A program made the translations under genes and the position numbers. From NCBI GenBank assembly GCA_963930655.1, contig OZ005607.1:18798374-18862373 (forward strand): a stretch of 64,000 nt of DNA. Direction: 5' to 3'. The notes beneath the pieces are model-generated. The model worked only from the letters and a program-made list of their open reading frames with translations, was not told the origin of the DNA and made no database searches. This stretch comes from Myrica gale. Lineage: Eukaryota; Streptophyta; Magnoliopsida; Fagales; Myricaceae. This document shows, in pieces, positions 41,929 to 53,333 of the stretch (position 1 is its first letter; every line of letters begins with the position of its first letter).

Positions 41929-44900
41929 ATGGCGACACTCTCTTACTCTCTCCACCCATTCTCTTTTCTCCCTTCTTCTTCGTCAGCTTCAACGACGTCT
42001 CTTGCCGCTGCTCATTCTCTTCCACAGCAACCCCCAATTAAACCGGAAATCCCCTTGCTGTTACGCTGTTCTTCTAGACTACCCAAAGGCGCCATTCCAC
42101 CAACAAGGCTCTTCGTCTACCCAGTTTTGCTCTTCGCCGGCTTTGACAGCCCCTTGGATACCCAAACTCTCCTTGCCACTTTAAGTGTCTTGTCTGCCAT
42201 TGCTCTTTCTCTTTCTCTGGGTCTCAAGGTAACAGCTTCTGCTCCTTTAAATTTGATTCAGTTCTGGGGTTTTGTTTCTCAGCAATTCTGGGTTCTGTTA
42301 GTTCTCGTGGAAATGTGTTATTTTCCCAGAAAATCGAATATAACACGCTGGCTACACGTGCGTGTACACGCATGCATGCCCCATCCATACGCATACTTTC
42401 TTTTGGAAGTATTTATCCTTCCGAGGAAATGAAGGCCTATTACCAAAAATTTCGGGACTAAAGTGTCAAGTCTTGTATCGACTGAGTGCTGACGAGTTCT
42501 TGCCTTTTTCCGCAGGGAGATCCTGTATCATGTGAGCGTTGTGCTGGCAATGGTAACTATTTTTCTCCATTTTAGTATTCTTTGGACCATATATGGTTTA
42601 CAACTAACTGGACTTGCTTGAAAGGTGCTACTGTCTCGCACAATATGGTTAATTATGTATATGCAGTATGTTATTGCCACATTGCGCTGTGTCTTTGGTT
42701 CTAATACGTACACGTGGTCACATTCAACTCTAATAAATGGCGTGGATTAGGATATATCTGTATTAAGAGGATATAGTTTTGGATATAGTTTTACAGGATG
42801 GCGTTCATGTTTTAGTCTGGTCATAGAGTTAACTTTTGACAATTACAAGACTTCACATACAATGAGGCGGTCCCAGTGTACCTGGGTTGGACAAACAATA
42901 GTTTTGTACTTATATTCAGTAGTTTATTCACTAAGCATTAATGCCACCAAATTTTGTGAAATCTGCTCCAAAAATTCAGTAGAAAAATGTGCTAATTTGT
43001 GCACTAGAAAAACCCTGTCAATTTAGCTAAAACAGAGTAACTGTTAATTTACCATCTATATTGTATCGTTATCTTGTAGCAACCTGTCAAGGGAAGTCCA
43101 TTCCCTTTTCGATTCTGTTTTAGTCACAAAGAAAAAAAAAACCTAAACACCAGTGTCTTCCACTTAAAAAGTAAAAGCATGCTTTCTTGAATGCCAATAT
43201 AAACACTAGGTTTCTTCAACTTACAAATTATAAGTACTTTTTGAATCCCATCATATTTTTTTTATGGCAATGTGGATTTGAGTAATAACCTTGAATTCCC
43301 CAGGGGATAGTGGGGCCCTTGCTTAGGGTGATACACAAATTTTTGATGGTACGAACACCAGATTTGTGCTTATGAGATGCACTACAGGATTTTTTTTTAT
43401 ATCGGGAGGAAAGATTTATGTTTGGGAAAACACAAGATGGGATAATTATCAAAAGTTGTCCTCGTGATGTTGGATAACTTCCCAAGAAGCATTACTGCTG
43501 CTGTGGAGAACATGCCGAGGTTGTCATGGCTGGGAACCGATTTTAATTGAGCACTTGTCTACCAGATGCATAAAGCAACCTTATTACTGTTACTAGTGAG
43601 TTCTGGCAAAATTTTCAGCAGCACTGTATTCTGGCCTACCTCTGTGAGCTGCATTATGTATTTGCACATTTTACATCATTTTAAAGACAGTTAATTGTAG
43701 CCATTGTACGTGGAAAAAAGAAAAAAAGAAATATAGCTATCGGAAATAGCGAGCAATTTAATTTCAAGGAAGCTAGAGCTTGGGTTTTCTAAACTACAGA
43801 TTCACATTCGTTGAAAAAGGAAAATACAATACCTATGTCTAACATTCCTAGAACTCTGGAAGTCATGGTTTATTGTTATGTCTTTAAGTTATTTGTCACC
43901 ATTTGAATTAGGAAATATTGTCTTTTTGACCCTAACTGTGAGGGAAACATCAAATAGATCCTCAAACTGCTCTTTTTGTCACACTGGGCCCTTAAACTAG
44001 TAAACTTTTAATGTGCATCTTTTGTTTAGATCGACATGTTAAAATAGACGAAAGCAGACCACATGACACAATCTTAATCACCAGAATTTTGTAGAGGATG
44101 TACATTTACACAAAGTGGTAGTTGGAGGGGCTCAATGCAACAAAAATGATAGTTCGGATATCTATTTGTTATTGTCCCCATAGTTTGTAGAATGTTTTCC
44201 TCTTTGTTTGGGTTCGTGAGCATTTGTTTTCTTTCTTCCTTCTTTCCACCCTGGAAGAAAAAAAAGTTTGCTGCCTACCTGTGTGGATGAGGAGGTTGTG
44301 ACTGTCATCACTCTTCTTTTATATCCAATGTTCTTGTTCTTCCTTTCTGAGCAGCACTTGGGTTGGTGCCTAATGATCTGTGTTTATGAATGGCGGTTCC
44401 TGCCAGGACAAATGATGGACAGCCAGTTTAAATCGTACAGAAATTTGAGAGTATACCGAACAGCTGTGCTAATCCCCCCCCCCCCCCAACACAAAAAAAA
44501 AGTTTCGTGCTCATCTAGTTTCCTCAAATGTATAGGCCATGTGATACAGACCAGTTTTGTGGTCTACACACTGCTGGGTTTTAACCCTTTTTATTGTTTA
44601 TTTAGCAATGGAATTTTTTTCTAATAAACTAGTGTTTTTCTACAGGGACAAAAACAATTTTGGGACTGTTAAAGTGCCAAAAACTTTTTGAAAACACAAC
44701 CAAACGCACCCTATTTAGTACTTCAACATTCTAACGCTATTCGTTGTAGCTAACATTTATCAAAGCAATGATTTTTGTTGTTATTTCGGTTGTTTCAAGA
44801 ATTCGCCAACTCTGTTGTCAATTGTGAATCATGATTCTTCCTCCTTTTGTCTTTTCTGCTTGTAGTGATCTAGAAGTCATTGATGTCCCTGGTATCTTTT

Positions 44901-45572
44901 TTCTGCTCACAGCGACCTGTGACTTTTGTATTTGGTGTTCAAAGAAAATAGTATGCTTTAAGAAGTCCTTTGATGTTCAGGTGGCACCAAATGTGTCTTC
45001 TGTAACAATGGTAAGATGCAGCGAGAGACAGGCTTGGTTGATTGTAAAGTGTGCAAAGGTGCAGGTATTACTATCTGATGTCTACATACATCTGAAAAGA
45101 TTAAACGCTGCAGCTTTTGAAAATCTAATATTTTTTATTCTCCTCATTTAAGTGCTATATTTGTTTGAATGAGTTTACTTGGGTGTAATATTTTTATGCT
45201 CGTGTATTATTATTATTTTAGGGCATCATCTATTCGATAATGTTTGCCAATGATATTTCTACGTATTGTTGTACGTGGTTCAGTTTTAAATGACCCTCCC
45301 ATGCATTCAGATGCAATGTGAGAAACCATGGAATGACCTATTCCTTTATTATAGCAGAATAGAAAATCATACAACTATGCTTGTAGTTTGTAGTATACAA
45401 ACAATATGGTTCCTTAAGATCAAAATTAACACCCAGAATTATTTGATTTTTCCTCTGTTTTGTTTAATTTCAAGTGCTCTCAACTTTTCTCCTCTACTAA
45501 ATTAATTTTCTCCATGTAGGATTGATATTTTGCAAGAAATGTGGAGGTTCTGGATATTCTAGACGGCTATGA
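41929..45572 (+). CDS. DnaJ-type zinc-finger membrane protein, probably chloroplast
   Basis: Four exons, 41929-42228, 42516-42552, 44981-45064 and 45520-45572, join to 474 nt, 157 residues plus TGA. Residues 1-60 are Ser/Ala/Pro rich with few acidic residues, like a chloroplast transit peptide. Residues 80-98 form one hydrophobic helix. Residues 101-157 hold four Cys pairs of the DnaJ cysteine-rich domain: CERCAGNG (106-113), CVFCNNG (117-123), CKVCKGAG (134-141), CKKCGGSG (145-152), ending SRRL. There is no J domain. Plant relatives annotated as DnaJ/Hsp40 cysteine-rich domain proteins (the LQY1/BSD2 type) act in thylakoid protein folding or disulfide handling; that function is inferred, and the exact orthologue is not known to me. 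The large second intron (2.4 kb) has a MITE. Confidence 0.9.
42553..44980. other. Second intron of the DnaJ-type gene
   Basis: Contains the foldback MITE at about 43931-44188 and a C16 run followed by AACACAAAAAAAAA near 44470. No other signal. Confidence 0.5.
43931..44188. mobile_element. Foldback MITE
   Basis: About 60 bp at the left (GGAAACATCAAATAGATCC, CTCTTTTTGTCACACTGGGCCC) recurs inverted at the right (TGGAGGGGCTCAATG, AACAAAAATGATAGTT, ATATCTATTTGTTATTGTCC) with about 75 to 80 percent agreement by eye. Exact ends and target duplication not established. Confidence 0.55.
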
Positions 45573-46567
45573 GCTTTGTTGAGATCCTTTAGTTGCTTTT
45601 CCCAGTCCTTCCATTTCATTTCCAATCTGTAAGATTTTGTCCTAGCTTCTAATTTTTTTGCTTTGTCCAAATCCTTGATTTTCTTCTACTTTTTGTTCCT
45701 TATTCTTCTAAAGTCCCTCTACCTTCTCCGTCCTCTTTGTCCAAAGCCTTGTTATTAACTTACTGGAGCTTGGTGACAAATGAAAAGAATGAAAAGTTGG
45801 ATATTCTGATGTAATATTTTCTTTTTGTACTTGATGATTTTTATGTTCCTATATTCCTTCTCATCGGTTATGATGAATATTATGTTGTAAGCAGATGTAA
45901 TGGGTGCTCATTTTCTTAAATTTCTTTCTATAGCATCTTAGGTACTAAATTTAGCAAATTGTGTTTATGTTTGTAAAAGAAGGAAGATTCATCAAGCGGT
46001 TAAAATTTACGAATAAATACAACCGTGGTTTGAACCTTAGGAACTAATTTGATGGGTTTTAAAGTTTAAAGTCTTATTTGATTTTCAGTCAAATCATATG
46101 GACCAACTTTGTATTTATCCCTAAAATTTATATCTACGTTATTTCCATTTTATGCACTGGACAGTGGACAGGGTAGAGAAGTAGAGGCCACGTTTGATGC
46201 TAGAGGAAATGTCAGGGATGTCATACATGAGGTTTGACTTTTGAAACCGTTATCTTCATGCAAACTTGCTGAAAATTAGGACCATACCAAAATCTCCCGT
46301 TTTTGGACACACGATTCAGTAGAACAACTACATTTATTCAAAGGCCTTCTTAGAGTTGTGGTATATGTTCCCCTTATATTGCAGAAATGAATCTGCAAAA
46401 CACGTTTCATAACCTTGAAAATCAAATTATCGGATTTTTTTCGCATGCATTTTCTGCTCCCAAGATTATCCATTGTAGAAACTCAAACTACCCTTTGGTT
46501 CCCAGGTGTGTCCTCTTCATTTTCACCTTAACAGATTTTATTCCCCTGAAGACCTTATATTAGTGTA
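45573..46567. other. Intergenic region after the DnaJ-type gene
   Basis: Presumed 3' UTR followed by AT-rich spacer. A short inverted pair (about 46008 and 46125, ACGAATAAATACAA type) hints at one more decayed MITE. No gene seen. Confidence 0.4.
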
Positions 46568-46576
46568 TTTATTTTT

Positions 46577-47111
46577 TGGCTTAATTACTCCATTAGTCCC
46601 TATAGTATTTTGAAATCTCAAAGGGGTCCCAAGGTATTTTTCGTCTTAAAGGAGTCCATGTGGAATATTACTATGCCAATACAAACCTCTATGTCAATTG
46701 GCACCTATATCTAGATGGCAAAGTCCTATGTGGCTAATGAGGACACGCCATAACCAATGCTAGACCTTCACATGTTCATTCCCCTTGGTAAAAAAATTAA
46801 TGAGTACCACTCCAGTGTACTCCACCACGTCAGATTAATGCCTTAGTTGGATTAAATACGCCACACAGGGCGTAGAGTGGTACTCATTAATTTTTTACCA
46901 TTGGAAATGAATATGTGGAGATCTGGTATTGGTTATGACGTGCCCTTGTTAGTCACGTAGGACTTTGCTTTCTAGATGCAGGTTCTAGTTGACGAAAAAA
47001 GCTGCATTGGTGAAATAATATTCTGCGAGACTACTTTAAGATGAAAAAAATCTTGAGCACCAGTTTGAAATTTCAAAATACTACGAGGACCAATGAAGTA
47101 ATTAAATCTTC
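46577..47111. mobile_element. MULE-type foldback MITE, 0.5 kb
   Basis: Long imperfect inverted arms: CTTAATTACTCCATTAGTCC at the left answers GGACCAATGAAGTAATTAA at the right, and inner arms (GAGTACCACTC, CACGTAGGAC, GGTTATG) also pair. Flanking 9-mers tttattttt (46568-46576) and tttattttc (47112-47120) differ at one base. Confidence 0.65.
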
Positions 47112-47409
47112 TTTATTTTCCCACCTTCATGGTTGGAACTTAGAGACGATCACTGAGTGAGTAGAAATACACTTCTAAACTAGCCATGTTCCCATCTTCA
47201 TCGGAATAGGTTTCACTGAGGAAGAGAAGGAGACATGCTCAGTCAACAAATAGATATTACAGCGGATAACACCCTTATCAAATGAAATTAACATTTTTCC
47301 ATCTCTCTAAATCTGGGTATCGACGGAAACTTTATATATGAAATGTTATGAAGTAATGGGGTGTTTCGTAAAACACAAAAGCAAATATATCTAACAGTTT
47401 TTTTTTTTT

Positions 47410-47772
47410 GGTAAAATATATTTTTTGTCCATAAACTATTAGTCTTAACACTTCGTAACATGAACTATCGATCTCGTTACTTTTCCCCTCAACTACTAAT
47501 GTTGTACACTTTACACCGTCCACTGTTAGTTCGGATTTAATATGTTTTTATCAGTAAAATGACAACTTTATTCTCACAAAATAGCATGGTCCAAAAACAT
47601 ATAGAGATAAAATCTTCAATTTACTGATCAAAGATATTAGTTGTTGACCAAATTAATTAATAACGAAGGGGTAAAGTGTACAAAATTAATAATTAAAGAG
47701 TAAAATGTAGCAAAATCGATAATTCTTATGCAAAGTATCACGATCCTAATAGTTGTTGAACAAAAAATGTAT
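47410..47772. mobile_element. Foldback MITE
   Basis: GGTAAAATATATTTTTTGTC with ATAAACTATTAG and TCGATCTCGTTAC at the left is answered inverted by GTAGCAAAATCGATAATTC, CTAATAGTTGTTGAAC and AAAAAATGTATT at the right. Target duplication not determined. Confidence 0.55.
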
Positions 47773-49666
47773 TCAACTATTTTCCTAAGTTTTGTTTTTT
47801 GTTTTTTAAAACAAACTTAATTAAGAAAATGAAGTTAGAACTGATTTTAATTTTGGGTGACACGTATCAACTTGTGATTAGAACTGACGTGTGAATTGTT
47901 AACTTTGAGAATGAAATTTTAAGAGGATTTCGTTAACAAAAATTATAAACTCAGAATCTGTATGATCAATTTGAAAATCGAAAGATGATTTGTTTGTTAA
48001 AAGGGGTCAAAACTTAAGGACGAAATAGATACTTAACCCTAAGACAAATATCTTTTTAAGTAAAATTTGAGCGACATAAAATCACAAATATTCTAGATAC
48101 ATTTACATTTTCATTCTAGGGACATGACTTGTGTTACTGCACAAATCCATTTATTCCAAGATGGACTTACCGCAAGGAAAAATTAAGAACACTAATAGGC
48201 AGCCAGTTCAATCTCCGGCGCCATCCTATCTAATGCCTCCTCAATTGGATATAACAGATTGAGATCTTCTCCAATTCAATTTAAGAGAGAAATATATTAC
48301 ATCCATTGAATTGCATCGAATATTGTAGGTCCTACACGGATTAATAATAGCTTAATTAATCCGCCATTAATTTAACTTCTTTTTTTAATGTGATCCCTCA
48401 ATTTAATTCTTCCCCTACGAATCCCTCGGGTTAACTACTTGTCTCAAGAATGTCCTTCTACCCAGACACGAACCACAGACAAGGCACGTATACATATCTT
48501 GCTAACAAAAAAACGTGTCATTGTGTAGTGATCTATGCTAAGTGAATATAGTTGGTAGTGGCATATCTTCTTTTAGCCACGTAGGTATATTTCGTCAGTC
48601 GCAACACTAGGATTGTACATGGTGACAAGGCTCCTAGTGAAGATATGTGCCTTATTAGCCATGCAAGGGAGGATATGGGGTTAAACGAGGCTAGGCACCC
48701 GTGGACACCCTGACATGCCCCCAACATGCACGGCAGGAACACTATAGTCAGGCCATGATACAGCCACAGCGCGCACACTAGGTGCATCAACGCCCCTGCT
48801 AGGGCATGACACACCAGCAGCGCCCAAGCCTGACACGCGAGCTAGCCATAACCAAGCCACGACAAACTCATGGCTAGCACTTGGCATGCCATTGGCTTGC
48901 CCATCGCTTTGCCATGACTCGATGCCACAGTCAGGCCTTGGCCATCAGCCAAGTAAACTAGCAGAATAGGAGTGGCTACCACGAACAACCACCACTAGAG
49001 GAGCACCACCACCCACGACGGTGCTCAGACATAAAGTGCAAGGAATGGCCCCTGGAGTTGGAGAAACACCACCACCCATGATGGTGTAGGGTGGTGGAAG
49101 ACGGTGACAAGAAACCCTAATATTTGTCGAGTATGGTGCCATTTTAGGGAAGATATTCTAAAAGATTAATTTCCTTTTAAGTTTCTTTTTAAATAAGGGA
49201 AACAATTCAAATATAGATTTAAGCATTTTTTCTTAAACGCTAAAAGATTAGTTTACTTTTGAATTTCTTTTTAAATAAGGGATGTAATTGAAGTCTCTTA
49301 AATTGTAGGATTGTCTCTTAAATAGTTTCGTTTTGAATACGAGATAGTAATTTAAAACTCTTACGTTGTAGGATTGATTCCTAAAATTATAAGATTAGAT
49401 TTTAGAGTCCAAATTGGAAGTTTATTAGGGTTAGGTGTGCAGAAGGAGCCGACATCCCCTAGGCTAATACCTAATTTGAATATTAGGTTTTGGGACTAAT
49501 AAGACACACAAAACAACAAAAACAAAGATGTCATCCTCCACGCCAAATGCCACCAACTCTGTCCCAATTAGCTTTTGAACTCTTTCTTCCCCGCTTCCTC
49601 TCTTGCTTCCATTGATCTTAACACTTCTCATTCCCTTCGCTCCGCAGAGTCCAAAACAAAGAAACC
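47773..49666. other. Intergenic region upstream of the carboxylesterase
   Basis: A GC-rich block at about 48620-49140 with many ACACC/CATGCC phrases shows no credible ORF and may be retrotransposon debris. A 42-bp direct repeat with 81-bp period occurs at 49159-49200 and 49240-49282. The last 150 bp before 49667 would contain the carboxylesterase promoter and leader; no TATA box is obvious to me. Confidence 0.4.
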
Positions 49667-50113
49667 ATGTCCAACACCATACCCTCTGGCACCGTCACTC
49701 CTCCCTACGTAGTTGACCAATGCCGCGGCGTCCTTCATGTTTATAGCGACGGCTCCATCGTCCGCTCTCGCAAACCATGTTTCGATGTCCCCGTTCACGA
49801 CGACGGCTCCGTTCTATCCAAAGACGTCGTTTTTGACGTCGTTCACAACCTCCAGCTACGAATTTACAAGCCGGCTGTTTCTTTACCGTCTTCTGCTGCA
49901 GATCCCTCCAAGCTCCCGGTCTTTTACTACATCCACGGTGGCGGTTTTTGTATAGGGTCACGCACGTGGCTCAATTGTGAGAACTACTGTCTCCGGCTGG
50001 CGTCGGAGCTCCGAGCCCTGGTTATCTCTCCGGACTACCGGCTGGCTCCTGAGAACAGGCTCCCAGCTGCTATCGAGGATGGCTTCATGGCCGTGAAGTG
50101 GCTGCAAGCCCAG

Positions 50114-53069
50114 GAGATCGGTTATAGTGTTAAGCTTCGGTGTGTGAAGCGCTGTGAGGCATTGTGAGGCCCATCCAACGGTCCACGTGCTGCCACCAAA
50201 AAAATGAGACAAACCGGGCCTTATCCTCACCGGTTTGATAGAAATCGGTGCAAAACCGGTTTTTTGTTTGGTCCCGTTTATAGCCAGCTAAAATTCGAAT
50301 CCCCCCCAATTTGGAAACCCACCCCATTTCGAATCCCCCCCCATTTGGAAACCCACCCCCCCGCGAAACCCACCCCCCCGCTGCCGTCCGCTGCCGTTCC
50401 CCATTTGGAAACCCACCCACCCGCTGCCATTCCCGATCACCACCGAAACCACCACCACCACCACCGATTTCATCGTTATTTCGAATCCCCCCCATTTGGA
50501 AACCCACCGAATTTCGAATCCCACCCCCCATTTGGAAACCCACCCCATTTCGAATCCCCCCCATTTGGAAACCCACCCACCCGCTGCCATTCCCGATCAC
50601 CACCGAAACCACCACCACCGATTTCGAAGCCCCTGCCACCTGCTCTCTCTCTCGTACAGGTATATATTTTTTTTCCCATACGTAGAAATTGTTGTGGTTG
50701 GAGATTTCGGTTATATTAGGTTGTTTTGGAAGCTCCTCCCTCCTCCCGATTTGGAACCTGCTCCTTCCGATCTGCTTTTATAAGATATATTAGTTGAATG
50801 TAATAACCCTAGGAGTCTGTCATCATTTGCAAAACTGAGTTCGTTTGGTTGAAAATTTCAGGTCATGTATACTAGCTTCTTAGTACGTTCTTTAGATATT
50901 AACTAAATATGATGTTTATAATTTCTGATGACTCCTAATTTGCACATTGTCTTCATCTTAGCTTGCCAATAGTATGGAAAGAAAACATATATAGCGGCAG
51001 AGTACTCCATTGATGATGTATTGATTTTGTTAATTCCAAATAAAATTTCAATTCCTTGATGTAGTTATTTGATAAATTTTTTATCCCGTATTGTGTATCC
51101 CGTATTGTGTTTGATGTGCAAATTATACTGTTAATATCTAAAGAACATACATTGTACCCTCTATTGTACCCTCTCTCACGATAGCATAGAATTTTTTAAT
51201 CTGAAGGTTGAAACTTGAATCGAATTCCCTTGTTATTGGACTGATACAAAAAAATATTAGTTTAGTTTTTCTGGACATGTTTCCTGATGTAGTTAAAAAA
51301 ATATTAGTTTAGTTTAGTTTTTCTGGACATGTTTCCTTTAGGATCTCTCGTTTGAGGCTATACCAGTTCATGTCTTCCACGCAATCTCGTTGGCTCTAGG
51401 AAACTGCTAATGAATCTCACCTTCGGCCATACATAGTGGAATTCAGATCGGTCTCTGATTTGGAAAACAAAAGTTGGGTACAATAGAGGGTATCGTGAGA
51501 GAGGGTGAGAGAGGGTACAATAGAGTTTCCTGATGTAGTTAAACAGAATTAAACTCTATTGTACCCACATTGAAAGTGTAAAATGTTACTGTGAGAGAGG
51601 GTACAATAGAGTTATTGGTGTTAATTTGCACATTGCATGTGTGCATGCTTGCTTCATGGATTGGGTACTAATTTCATTCGTTTCTTGTGAATAATTTGAG
51701 ATTCAGCAGTTGTTGATCACCAGTTGCTTCCATTTGGGCCATATTGAGAGATCCTACATATAAATAGAACGAGTATCAAAAAAGGAAATCAAGCACCTAA
51801 TATATATAAATATTCGACACCCCATTCGACATGCACTCTCTCTCCAATGAGTAGTTAAGTAGGAAAAAGAAAAACAAAAAAGTACATTGGAAACAGGTAA
51901 CAAGCTTTTCAGATTTACAGTCATAGCTCAAAGCAGTAATTTCAAAGCAGTAACAAATCAGTCTGAATTGCACTCATAGCTCAAAGCAGTAACAAGCTTT
52001 TCAGCTTTACACTCATAGCTCAAAGCAGTAATTTCAAAGCAGTAACAAATCAGTCTGAATTGCACTCATAGCTCAAAGCTGTAACAAGGTTTTTAGCTTT
52101 ACAAAAATTTCAAACCCGTCTACACAAGTAATGAGAGTTGAGAGAGAGAGATCGAAGAGTGCATATGACAAATCAATATCCACTGAAGTAACAAGCTTGC
52201 CAAAACAACCACCTAACAGTTGAAGAAATTAATGTACGCTAATTCCAAACAAATTAATAGAGCAGAACACATGAATATCCTGATTCGCTGTGGCAGCCTA
52301 TCTATAGGAGTTGGGAGATCCTGATCGGGTTAAGCTCTTCATGAGTACTGCATGCCACTCAATAGACAACCAGCTAGTACTAATTACTTGCAACAGATTC
52401 TTTTACCCTACAAACCAGAATAAATAATTAGGTTGTGTTTTACTTTTCAGTGGTGACCTAGCTATCTATTTCATATTCATGATAAAAATGCATAAAAGAA
52501 AATAAAGAAACAAAATACATTAGGAACTCATGATTATACAAGACCTAGCACTCCGGAAAATCCTTTCTCCCCTAAAACAAAGAAAGACCACGTCGAGAAG
52601 TAAAAACTGATCCTTCTTTGTCCATATGCTATATGTACACGCTTACTGGGATACTTGGAGTTCACCGCGGAGAAGAGCGTAGAGTGGTAGAGAAAACTAC
52701 AACGTCCTATATAAGCCTAAAAAGATTAAGAAGATGATAAGTACTGACCTTCTACAAGCTGGTGGTTTCGGTGGTGATCGGGAATGGCAGCGGGTGGGTG
52801 GGATTCGAAATGGGGTGGGTTTTCAAATGGGGGGGATTCGAAATGGGGTGGGTTTCCAAATTGGGGGGGATTCGAATTTTAGCTGGCTATAAACGGGACC
52901 AAACAAAAAACCGGTTTTGCACCGGTTTCTATCAAACCGGTGAGGATAAGGCCCGGTTTGTCTCATTTTTTTGGTGGCAGCACGTGGACTGTTGGATGGG
53001 CAGCGGCTTCATGCCCACCGATGCCTCACAGCGCTTCACACACCGAAGCTTAACACTATAACCGATCTC
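50114..53069. mobile_element. Non-autonomous Mutator-like element (TIR-MULE), 2,956 bp
   Basis: Starts GAGATCGGTTATAGTGTTAAG and ends with the inverse. The arms stay nearly identical for about 240 bp, with a small indel near 50162. Perfect 10-bp target duplication gcaagcccag at 50104-50113 and 53070-53079. The arms carry tandem copies of a unit of about 34 bp (TTTCGAATCCCCCCCATTTGG then AAACCCACCCC), expanded in the left arm to about 50640. The middle has an inverted pair around GTACCCTCTATTGTACCC (51151-51185 and 51478-51525) and a 92-bp tandem repeat (about 51910-52095, CATAGCTCAAAGCAGTAA). No transposase and no recognised captured gene. Confidence 0.95.
50290..50640. repeat. Tandem array in the left MULE arm
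   Basis: Alternating GAATCCCCCCCATTTGG and AAACCCACCC phrases, with interspersed CCACCGAAACCACCACCA, read directly. The proline-rich ORFs it creates on both strands are artefacts of the repeat. Confidence 0.9.
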
Positions 53070-53333
53070 GCAAGCCCAGGCCCTGTCAGAGGAGTCGGAC
53101 ACGTGGCTGACAGAAGTGGCTGATTTCGGGAACGTGTTCATATCGGGTGACTCGGCGGGTGGTAACATCGCTCATCACTTATCGGTTCGGCTAGGAGCGG
53201 GGTCGCCGGAGTTGGCGCCGGTGCGGGTGAGAGGTTACGTTCTGCTAGCACCCTTTTTCGGTGGGACGGTCAGGACAAAGTTCGAGGCTGAGGGACCAAA
53301 GGAAGCCTTTCTGAATTTGGAGCTGATCGACAG

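Larger units (their letters stand above)
49667..53333 (+). pseudogene. CXE15-like carboxylesterase, split by a Mutator-like element
   Basis: An alpha/beta-hydrolase of the plant carboxylesterase (GID1-like) family. The first part, 49667-50113 (149 residues), has the oxyanion-hole motif HGGGF at residues 90-94 and SPDYRLAPENRLPAA. The second part, 53080-53333, resumes in the same frame and supplies the nucleophile motif GDSAGGN (Ser 174 of the joined numbering) and VRVRGYVLLAPFFGG, up to ELID and a GT donor at 53334. The intron position just before the expected FWRL matches CXE15-type genes. The last exon, with the catalytic Asp and His, is not visible in 53334-64000. As it stands, translation reads 17 residues into the element and stops at 50167. 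Both halves lack other lesions. Neighbouring sequence gives no pathway hint. Confidence 0.92.

Noticed and set aside
49695..49961. Minus-strand ORF opposite the carboxylesterase
   Set aside because: Shadow of a GC-richer coding exon; the + strand carries the HGGGF hydrolase frame.
50204..50783. Overlapping Pro/His-rich and Gly/Trp-rich ORFs on both strands
   Set aside because: They are translations of the tandem repeat in the MULE arm; open frames on both strands with low complexity and no family.
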